This document shows positions 1 to 9,600 of a stretch of DNA of 64,000 bases, piece after piece. The position numbers and the translations under genes were made by a program. Under the pieces are notes generated by a model. The model ran no database searches, was not told where the DNA came from, and was given only the letters and a program-made list of their open reading frames with translations. The stretch spans positions 186,001 through 250,000 of the forward strand of contig CAUEEP010000912.1 of the NCBI GenBank assembly GCA_958450365.1, read 5' to 3'. This stretch comes from Mesorhabditis belari (Eukaryota > Nematoda > Chromadorea > Rhabditida > Rhabditidae). Each line of letters begins with the position of its first letter. Positions within the stretch are counted from its first letter, which is position 1.

Positions 1-163
1 TCAGGATAGTTTGGAAGTTAATTAAAATCAGATCGATCTGATAATTAAGTTGCTACCCTATTAAGAAGTTTTATGAATGAATTGTAAATTTCTCTTGTCA
101 TTTTTATCAAGTTCCGTTATTATATCACTTTCGGATTCTGTTTGAAAAAATTAAAAAAGAAAC

Positions 164-297
164 CAGAAAAATATCCTCGAGAATACATTGGCTGTCTTTG
201 CCGGATTCGGCTTCAATCTGACTCCATCGTAGATTTTTCCATCCCCAGGTGGCGGCTCTTCACTTTTTAGTGGAACCCTTTCGGCTCTACCCATGAT
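164..297 (-). CDS. First exon of an ABCC (MRP/CFTR-type) ABC transporter, partial
   Basis: On the minus strand a TTTTCAG acceptor (AG at 299-298) is followed after 3 nt by ATG (294-292) and 43 codons, ending at a GT donor (163-162) that splits a TGG codon. The peptide starts MGRAERVPLK and ends KPNPAKTANVFSRIFF plus Trp. In ABCC4/MRP-type exporters this Asn-Pro...Ala-Asn...Ser-Arg-x-Phe-Phe-Trp block leads into the first transmembrane domain, so the rest of the ATP-driven exporter should lie left of the window. The acceptor right before the ATG suggests trans-splicing. No second exon is visible in bases 1-163. The call rests on one exon, but the motif is distinctive. Confidence 0.7.
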
Positions 298-1523
298 CTG
301 AAAATGCAAGAACATTATCTAGAATGAATACAGAATTTAAATAAGCAAAAACGACAAAAAGCAGGTATTCCAAAGGAAATTGTCAAAAGAAATAAGCTCA
401 AAGTTAAAGAAACCTTGATCTTGGGCAAAATGAGTACAATCTTATAATCTTAAGAAGTCTAGGTGTCAATTAAATCGAATAGTTAGTAACTAACTCCCTT
501 ATCTAACACCTTTAGACTTATCAACCCTTTTCTAAAATGATTTGACACGAAACCCAAGACGAAGTAACAAGAAAATCGCGCAGATTCCAAAGGAAATTGT
601 CAAAACAGATAAGCTCAAAGATCAGATTTGAGTTTTGGTGAAAAGGAATTGGTCAAGTTGAGTTTATACGGTCTGTGTGAACGAATTCAAAACGGTGGAG
701 TAAAAGGAAAACGAGAAGAAAACGAAATAAAACCGTATTAGAATTTTAAACAACAAACTATGGGTAAACAATATAAAAAGGAGGGAACGAATGAGGGGAG
801 AGAGTACTTTAAAAAGGCGCTACAAAAACATCATAGATTTTAGGAAGGGGAAGAAAACTTAACGGGACTCAGCATAAAAGGCACAAAAGCCACAAGGTTT
901 CCATCATGAATGAAGGAAAATGAAAAGAATGGCAAAAGAGGGATTTTGAGCGGAGTACGGTAGCGCATCCACACTTTAGAAAGCGCGCTGCACCGCTAGT
1001 CCCTTAAAACCGGCCTTCAAAAGGAATCAAAATGAATTCCTAAAAAAATTCCAAACATGAAGATAAAAAATTGTAGCCCAAATACTGATTTTACTAGTTT
1101 ATCCCACATTGCACAACTTTTGATGACAGTATTTGACCAACTCGACAATCGATTCACCATTTTTTTTTCGCGGCTATTTTTCGGTGTCTCTGTGCGTGTC
1201 GGCATCGAGTTTGCTCTTTTTTTTTTTTTCTATTTTTTCGAAAGGGCGAATCGAGATGGACGGGGTGGAAAAATCAACAAAAATTGTGAGAGGATGAGAG
1301 ACTTTTTATACCCGATCATTTCGAGGGAAAGGTTTCGAAAATGGGAATGGAAAAGTGCTGTCATAGTAAACACATTGTAGTAAAATGTCACTAAGCCAGT
1401 GATTGATTGATTGAGTAGTGCTAAAAGTTAAGATATATAATATAAAATATAGATAAAATCGAATTTATTCTTTCTATCTGTTCATTATGGTAATCCTAAG
1501 ATTAATCAAATTTTTCGATTAAC
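298..1523. other. Upstream region of the ABCC gene, no gene seen
   Basis: About 1.2 kb of AT-rich sequence with no convincing exon on either strand. It should contain the promoter of the ABCC gene. The small overlapping ORFs at 1017-1380 are low-complexity Phe/Lys runs from T-tracts and are not supported as genes. Confidence 0.5.
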
Positions 1524-1990
1524 TCCTGCAAAGCTTGCTCCTGCAAAGCTTGCTCCTGTAAAGCTTGCTCCTGTAAAGCTTGCTCCTGTAAAGCTTGCTC
1601 CTGTAAAGCTTGCTCCTGTAAAGCTTGCTCCTGTAAAGCTTGCTCCTGTAAAGCTTGCTCCTGTAAAGCTTGCTCCTGTAAAGCTTGCTCCTGTAAAGCT
1701 TGCTCCTGTAAAGCTTGCTCCTGTAAAGCTTGCTCCTGTAAAGCTTGCTCCTGTAAAGCTTGCTCCTGTAAAGCTTGCCCCTGTAAAGCTTGCTCCTGTA
1801 AAGCTTGCTCCTGTAAAGCTTGCTCCTGTAAAGCTTGCTCCTGTAAAGCTTGCTCCTGTAAAGCTTGCTCCTGTAAAGCTTGCTCCTGTAAAGCTTGCTC
1901 CTGTAAAGCTTGCTCCTGTAAAGCTTGCTCCTGTAAAGCTTGCTCCTGTAAAGCTTGCTCCTGTAAAGCTTGCTCCTGTAAAGCTTGCTA
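1524..1990. repeat. 15-bp minisatellite, about 31 copies
   Basis: Near-perfect head-to-tail copies of AAGCTTGCTCCTGTA. The first two copies carry CTGCA instead of CTGTA, and one internal copy reads GCCC instead of GCTC. Because the unit is 15 bp the minus strand reads as (KLYRS)n; this is a by-product of the period. Each unit holds the palindrome AAGCTT. The homogeneity suggests recent expansion. Confidence 0.95.
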
Positions 1991-2139
1991 ACAGATTTAG
2001 ACAAGTTTACCTATCTGCTATTTTACTCAAATCTGTAAAACTCTAAGTCAAGAGAACAAAGCCATGCCAATTCTATGAGAATTTAAACCAGAGATGTGAC
2101 ATAAATTCAAAACCAATCAATCAATCAAACAATCAATAA

Positions 2140-2800
2140 ATGTGAAGATTAAAGTTGTTTTTAAAAGACTTAAGTTCTTGAGTAAATTTGATTTTTGAAA
2201 GCTCAAGAGCTCGAGAGCTCAAGTCAAAACGGATCTAAAGAAATTTTTCCAAACATTCTCAAAGCTGAACCAGATTTTGGATAAACAAAACAAATCTATA
2301 AGATGCGAGTAACCACAGCCAAGTGTTATGCCCTATTATTTGAGCGGGGTGGGAAATCGTCTCTTTTAGCTTTCTTTTGCTCTTTTTGAGATGTGGAGAG
2401 TGGGGTGTCTGGGTGAGGGAGTGAGGGGGAAAGGATCAAGGATTTCTGAGAAACCGAGAGAAGATTTCGGCTAGAGACTACGGTCGGATGTCCAGCTCTT
2501 GGATTGTGACGGAACAAAGCTCAATGAAACAAATGGTAATGAAAGGTTTGAAATGATTCTGAAAACATACGAAATAAAAAACTACTATAGTCGTTTGAAA
2601 GTTTAAACTATTATAACCGTTCTTTGATCAATTGCTAGTCACATTAGTCACATTTAAACGCAAGCCGGGTGTTTTGCTTATCAGTCAAGTTAGTGCCAAA
2701 TAGAAATCGTAAATAAACGGAATGTTCTAGTATCTATCGCTATTACCGTACCAGAAGAACAAAGAAAAAACGAAAAATGGGCTTTTCTAGCTGGATCTTT
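2140..2800. other. No gene seen
   Basis: Unique AT-rich sequence between two arrays. It contains a short purine-rich stretch near 2400-2450 and nothing with splice sites and coding character. Confidence 0.4.
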
Positions 2801-2811
2801 TGGGAGCACAT

Positions 2812-3098
2812 TGTCCCGGTGGCGCAGTCAGGAGCGCGCTCGTCTACGACCCGCACTACACGTCTACGGCCCGCACTACATGTCTACGACCCGCACTACA
2901 TGTCTACGACCCGCACTACATGTCTACGACCCGCACTACATGTCTACGACCCGCACTACATGTCTACGACCCGCACTACATGTCTACGGCCCGCACTACA
3001 CGTCTACGGCCCGCACTACACGTCTACGGCCTGCACTACACGTTAGACGGTCCGCATTACACGTCTACGGCCCGCGGGTTCGACCCTCCGTAGTGCCA
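2812..3098 (+). repeat. tRNA-like sequence split by a 20-bp tandem array
   Basis: A tRNA-like head with an A-box-like TGGCGCAGTCAGG (about 2820-2832) and a tail with a B-box-like GCGGGTTCGACCC (about 3074-3086) are separated by roughly eleven 20-bp units (core GTCTACGACCCGCACTACAT and variants with CGTCTACGGC). Without the array the two halves are about the right distance apart for a tRNA or the head of a tRNA-derived SINE. The array appears to be an expansion of the segment between the boxes. Confidence 0.6.
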
Positions 3099-3627
3099 TG
3101 CCATCTCCACTTTCTAATTTTTAATTTTAATTGACACAACTACAATATATTCTAAGGTTTTCTAAAGAAGTTTGTCTTTATTGGTCAAAACACGGCTGAG
3201 AAAATGCCCAGACAGGCAGACAGACACTTTGATCGTTTGCTTGAAGCTTGAAGCCAAAAATTGACCGCAAAGCAGTCACAATTTAGTTTTCAATTCCACG
3301 AAAATAAAACAATGCTCTTATCTTAACTTTTACTGTTAAAAATTAGAAGTTTTTGATATGAGAAAAACTTTATCCAAGCCTTGTACAGAGGATTCGTTCA
3401 GATTGCAAAGAGTCGATGATTATATAGGAAAAGTGTTTCGAAACTGCTCTCTCTGCCGAAAAAGCGATCATACATAAAGCGATTGTACATAAAACGACTC
3501 TATTTCGAAAATCTTCGCTAGCTTTAGATCAAGCAAACATAAGCCACAATCTAATGATGAAAAAAGAAAAAATGAAAATCAAATCATCTCAAAAACAAGG
3601 TTTAAGAGTGCTTTTCTTTAGTAAAAA

Positions 3628-3858
3628 GTAAGCAAGGAAGTAAGCAAGCAAGTAAGTAAGTAAGCAAGTAAGTAAGTAATTAAATAAAAGTAAGTAAGCA
3701 AGTAAGGCAAGCAAGCAAATAAGACAGTAAGTAAGTAAAGTAAGTAAGCAAGTAAGCAAGTAAGCAAGTAAGCAAGTAAGCAAGTAAGTAAGTAAGTAAG
3801 ACAGTAAGTAAGTAAGTAAGCAAGTAAGCAAGTAAGTAAGTAAGTAAGTAAGTAAGAC
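3628..3858. repeat. AAGT/AAGC tetranucleotide microsatellite
   Basis: Mixed AAGT and AAGC tetramers over about 230 bp, with short interruptions near 3677-3745. The minus strand reads as Leu/Thr/Tyr-rich ORFs that are artefacts. Confidence 0.95.
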
Positions 3859-3869
3859 TTATAAAGACA

Positions 3870-4990
3870 ATTTGTCATCAAAAGATGACTCAAAACAAGT
3901 AATTAGTTCTAATATGAAAATTGAAACATTGTGAATCCTATGGGAGCTGAAGATTTTCGGGATTTCACCTTGTGAACAACCAACTGACATCAGAGTTCAT
4001 TGGAACAACTTTTTGCCACTTTTTGCCCTCTTTTTGGCCGCCATTGAGCTCAATTTCAGAGCTATTTCTTTTTCTGGGCATTGACGTATCTAAACATAAG
4101 GTTTGCATTCTTTTGATTCAAATTGAAGTCGATAATCAAAGATTTTTTTATAGTTTTATTGATTCAAGTCGATTCGACCATAAAAATGTGAGTAAACATT
4201 GATCGAAAGAGATTTATAATGTCTATAAACTATACAAATATTTCGTAAAGTTTCATTTTTCTATTATTGTTTTTTTTCTTTGGTAAATGAAATAAATAGT
4301 GGGTTGATTGAGGGAATAAAAGAGCTAAATGGGTAAACTTTTGAAAGGGTCGAGTTGGGAAAGATTGGAAAAGGAAAAGAAAAGTTTTCTTTATGAAAAG
4401 TTTAAAGTTGAACGATAAAACGTGTTTATTTATGCAAACAATTTAATTTGAAAAATTGATAATCTAACTGTTGATATTTACTATCCGGTTTAGGGTTTTT
4501 CCAATCGAGAGTAGAAGCTGTAAGCCGAGCCAAGCCAGGACCCGGGTCCAACACCGATTTGCGAACTATGGCTTGCAACTTACAAATCAACGGCTTGCAA
4601 CTTACAAACCAACGGCTTGCAACTACGTGACTTGCAACTTCCAAATCATGACATTACAGCTTACGAAAATCAAATTAGTTTTGCTTGATTTTTCTTCTAG
4701 CTTAAAATACTATCGTTTTCCCGTTACGTTACCTGCTAAGAGTAGCCCTTGAGGCGTTGTAAGGGTTTACATTGAGAGGTGTCGTAAGTGGTGATGAAAT
4801 GGTGTCATAAGGAGTTATGACAGTTTCGTAAGTAGTGGTGAAACAAGGCTCAGCTCTGAGAAATTGTCATTGGAATCTGATTCGGTTATATCCAGACTCT
4901 TGACTTGACTAGCTTGACTAGCTTCTGGCTAACCCACGGACTTTTTGTGAACTAGATTAGCCCAATTCACTTATAAAGGCAAAACAGGCG
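3870..4990. other. No gene seen
   Basis: AT-rich unique sequence. At 4550-4660 a degenerate repeat around CTTGCAACTTACAAA occurs a few times. No exon with good splice sites was found. Confidence 0.4.
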
Positions 4991-4995
4991 AACTT

Positions 4996-5211
4996 TTGAT
5001 CTGATCTAGAGGTCTGATCTGATCTAGAGGTCTGATCTGATCTAGAGGTCTGATCTGATCTAGAGGTCTGATCTGATCTAGAGGTCTGATCTGATCTAGA
5101 GGTCTGATCTGATCTAGAGGTCTGATCTGATCTAGAGGTCTGATCTGATCTAGAGGTCTGATCTGATCTAGAGGTCTGATCTGATCTAGAGGTCTGATCT
5201 GATCTAGAGGA
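4996..5211. repeat. 18-bp minisatellite, 12 copies
   Basis: Perfect tandem copies of TCTGATCTGATCTAGAGG. The minus strand reads (LDQIRP)n only because 18 is a multiple of three. The unit contains the palindrome TCTAGA. Confidence 0.95.
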
Positions 5212-5929
5212 TTATAGCCTTTGAAAATTAGAAGTTTTAATGTCGAAAACATTGCGCAGTTGGTTGATAGCTCGCTTGCTCCTGGTTCGTTTCCTGGACT
5301 GTGCACGACGAAAGAAAATAACAATATTGTTATGAAGAGCTTTATTCAATACTTTATTCAGTAGCTTTATTCAATACACAATAAATCTAATGACAGTGGC
5401 TCGAAATATGAAAAGTGCTTATCTCTTTCTTTGCTAGCTGATAGAAAAGAACATCATAGATATAAAATAAAGATTATAAAATAATTCAATTCCAAAAGCC
5501 GTGAATGTTGGCTGTTTAAATGTGACAAGAAAAAGCGCATAACAAAAAGAACATTTCTGCACATTGCAACTGTTACAAGGGTCATTTATAGCCCTTTTCC
5601 CTGAAAAATGAACTTAGAATTTGAATATTATTGACCAGTGATTCAGAGCAGAAACAGCACAAAACATAAATGTGAGCTGTTTCGAGATTGAAGCGATTGA
5701 TTAGCATTTGGGTGACATTGCAACAAAGTTGAATCATAAAAAAAACAATAAAAAATAGAAAGTAGGACTTTAAACAAAAAGTGCTAGCTGAAATTTGTAT
5801 TTGTAAGTTAAATTTGTATGGAAAAAATAGCATAATCAAAGAAATGACCTCAATTGTTGCCTATTATCTTCATTCATTCATCTATCGACATTTCCATTCG
5901 GTTCGACGATCTCCTCTTTTCCGATAAGA

Positions 5930-6105
5930 CAAAAGCTGTTACAGTAGACAAAAGCTGTTACAATAGCATGTTACAATAGACAAAAGCTGTTAGAGTAGCC
6001 TGTTACAATAGACAAAAGCTGTTAGAGTAGCCTGTTACAATAGATAAAAGCTGTTAGAGTAGCCTGTTACAATTGACAAAAGCTGTTACAGTAGCCTGTT
6101 GCAGT
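5930..6105. repeat. About 32-bp minisatellite, around 5 copies
   Basis: Imperfect repeats of a unit containing GACAAAAGCTGTTAGAGTAG and CCTGTTACAATA. Copies differ by substitutions and by loss of the second half in the first two units. Confidence 0.85.
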
Positions 6106-6137
6106 AGCCAAGCTACAACCAGTACCGCATTGAGCAA

Positions 6138-6226
6138 CAGATATGTCAAATTTCAATTCCAGGCCGCTCTGCCGCATGTGGTCTTCTCCAGTCTAATGTT
6201 GCACTATTCTACTGTTTCCTTGATTT
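6138..6226 (+). pseudogene. Inverted, frameshifted partial copy of MPV17L2 exon 3
   Basis: This plus-strand segment matches the minus-strand intron end and start of exon 3 of the neighbouring MPV17L2-like gene (8040-7955): both share ATATGTCAAA, then AATTCCAGGCCG, GCCGCATGTGGTCT and TCTAATGTTGCAC versus TCCAATGTTGCAC. The exon frame is kept for RSAACGLLQ, then lost by a 1-bp deletion. No other exon of a second gene copy is visible, so it looks like a dead inverted duplicate just 3' of the functional gene. Confidence 0.65.
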
Positions 6227-6632
6227 CATTAAAGTTCTATTAGTTCTATTATTAAAGTTCTATTAGTTCTATTCAGATTATTCAAAAACATTGATTCAGT
6301 AAAAAGCTTGAGCCCCTTCAAGGACGGCCAAAAACGTCATTGCTCCTTGTCAGCCTCATTTCTCGTTGTAGAGTTACTTTGAGCAGCTAATTTTTTTGGT
6401 CATCAATATTCATGATGAGATCTATCGAATGAGGTATCACTCATCCCAAACCGTCGCCTTAACTTTGAACCATTCCCTTGCTAGATGAGTGAATGAAATT
6501 GAAACAAATTCAAAGAGTTAAGAACTGCAAACAACTCGACCAGTTGATCTTTCATTTTAGTACCGTCCTGTACTGTATTTTAGTACCGTCCTGTACAAAT
6601 GTACAAAAATTCTAATTTTATTTCAAATTCAA

Positions 6633-9600
6633 TCATTTCAAGCCGATTTCTTTGTTGTGTTTGATGTAGGAGATCACAATGTTGTACATCAATTGCACCA
6701 TATTCGTGTAAACGACTCGGAAAGTTGGCGGGAGAAACCAAAAGTTGATGAATTGAAACGGTGGCCAAGTGAGGCAGTCCAACTGAAATAAGGCCTGAAT
6801 TTTCAAATCAAATACGCTAAATCCCAGTGTTTTGCTTCAATTTTACAATCTACCGAAATGAAATCTTTTGAAAATGAAATGAAATGAAAATGAAATGAAG
6901 AGCTTTACGAGTTTTTCATTGAGTAATGCTAATGGTAGTGATCACTTTAAGTAAGCTCAGCTTTAAGCTCATTTGCTCATTTTGCTCAGGTGTAATGCTA
7001 ATGCTTTGAGTAATGATTTGAGTAATGGTTTAAGTAATGCTTTAAGTAATGCACTAAGTAATGCACTAAGTAATGGTTTAAGTAATGTACTAAGTAATGC
7101 TTTAGGTAATGCTTTAAGTAATGGTTTAAGTAATGCTTTGAGTAATGCCTTAGGTAATTCACTAAGTAATGCTTTAAGTAATGCTTTAAGTAGTGCTTTA
7201 AGTAATGCACTAAGTAATGCTTTAAGTAATGCTTTAAGTAGTGCTTTAAGTAATGCACTAAGTAATGGTTTAAGTAATGCACTAAGTAATGGTTTAAGTA
7301 ATGCTTTAAGTAATGCTTTAAGTAATGCTTTAAGTAATGCTTTAAGTAATGCTTTAGGTAATGCTTTAAGTAATGCACTAAGTAATGCTTTAGGTAATGC
7401 TTTAAGTAGTGCTTTAAGCAATGCTGATTCCGACCTACTATAGTTCCAGAACTATGGCACTTTTATCTTACCATAAAAATGTGCAAAAATTTTCGCCGAT
7501 ATTCGGCTAAACCATCACGTAGCGTGTGCCCCTCCATCATGCCGACACCTGAATTTGAAATTGTTCAACTCGAATCCTTTAGTGGATTTATGCTCAAAGT
7601 GAAATGCAGTACTTTTCAATCAATGACATCAATTTCAAATCAATGACACCAATCCAATGATACCAATCAATGACACCAATCAATGACACCAATCCAATGA
7701 CACCAATCAATGACAGCAATCCAATGATACCAATCAATGACACCAATCAATGACACCAATCAATGACACCAATCAATGACACCAATCAATGACACCAATC
7801 AATGACACCAATCAATGACACCAATCAATGACACCAATCAATGACACCTACCACAAATCGTTGTCATTGTAAACAATGGTGCCGACGAGACATCCATCAT
7901 ACATTTCTGCAACACCACTGCTAGCTTTGGTCCTCGAAATTTGACATGGAAATCCATGAAACGGTAGAGGTAGTGCAACATTGGACCCTGAAGGAGACCA
8001 CATGCGGCAAAACGGCCTGGAATTATAGTTTGACATATATCTGCTGCCGTAATACGGTATCTGGAATGGACATGAGAAATCGGGGCGGTTGAATCGGGGC
8101 GGTGAAATCGGGGTGAAATCGGGCGACAATATTTTGGCCAAAAGTTTTTACCGAAAAAAGTTATTGATCAATTTCTTTTTGCATTATATAAAGCATCTTA
8201 TGGGCTACATTTCGACATGTAAAAAATAGCAAAATCTCCTGTGGATGACGAAAAAAAATACGTTTTACCCGTCGCCCCGACCCGAAGATGCTTTCGGATC
8301 GGGGCGACGGGTCAAACAGGCTTTTCTCGTTCAATTCAAAAAGACATTGAGAAGTCTTAGAGATCAAAATGTAGACCATAAGAGGCTCTATTCAATGCAA
8401 AAATAATTAGAACAATAACTTGTTTTGGTAAAACAAAATATCGTTGCCCCAAACCGCCCCGATTTCATCCCGATTTCCCATGTCTAATCTGAACTAGACT
8501 TGCCTATCGATATCTATTCTTACTATTATCATCTATACTGAAAAATCAGTCCTTTCAGCCTTTCAGCCTTTCAGCCTTTCAGCCTTTCAGCCAACCAGCA
8601 GAACCAGACTAGTCTAGCCTAATCAGGACTGGGCTGCACTATGTATGACATTCATCAGAACCAAGGAGTGGTACCACTTCTTGCCATCTTGTCAAAATGG
8701 AATCATCTTGCATCTGGTGTATAGTTCCACTGACTTTAGCTATGACTTCTTCTTCTTACCATTCTTCGCCTTTTCCAGTAAACCGGGTAAAAATGTCTTC
8801 GACAAGCAGATCGACTTTAGTCCTAGACCTAGACCTAGAAAGTCCTAGACTACCTAGACGTTTTAAAGTCTAGGTAGTCTAGGACTCTAGAAGTCTAGGA
8901 CTCTAGAAGTCTAGGACTCTAGAAGTCTAGGACTCTAGAAGTCTAGGACTCTAGAAGTCTAGGACTCTAAAAGAGTCCAACCCCAGCCTCTACTAAGCAT
9001 CATTAAACCCACATAAGGAAATTAGCTTTGTTTTCTGCCTAGAATTAGTCCTTCTTGGCCGCAATTTGTGGATTTCGACTTCTACTTTTTCGTTAAGGGT
9101 GACGCAAAGGGGAATGGGTGGGTGGTGGTTGATTTCCCCGGGGAAAGACCCCCTTCTGCTAATCTATCTAATTGAGTGCTTCTTTCAAGTGAAGAAAAAG
9201 AAGATCTTTGAAAAAAAAAGACAAAAAGTGATGCTTTGTACTTAAAAGGAACTCTCTTGAAAGGAAAAGGGTGTCCTCAAAATAATTCGATGAGATCACG
9301 CGATTTTGCTTTTTCTGTAAAACGAATCGATGAAAGAGTGGGAATTGTGATGCCTGAAGTTTTTGGGCTTTCAAGAATGAAGCTAAATGTTTTAAATGAT
9401 AACTTTAAAGTTTAGAAACTGGCTAAACTAGCTATACTAGCTGGAAACTAGCTAAACTAGCTGGAAACTAGCTAGAACTAGCTGAGAACTAGCTGAAACT
9501 AGCTGAGAACTAGCTAAACTAGCTGAGAACTAGCTAAACTAGCTGGAAACTAGCTAAACTAGCTGGAAACTAGCTAAACTAGCTGGAAACTAGCTAAACT

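Noticed and set aside
1519..2004. 161-codon minus-strand ORF (KLYRS)n as a repeat protein
   Set aside because: It is simply a 15-bp minisatellite read in frame; the same explanation holds for 4971-5324, 6969-7443, 12996-13420, 29291-29925, 31763-32227, 36441-36730 and 61730-62146, several of which are open on both strands.
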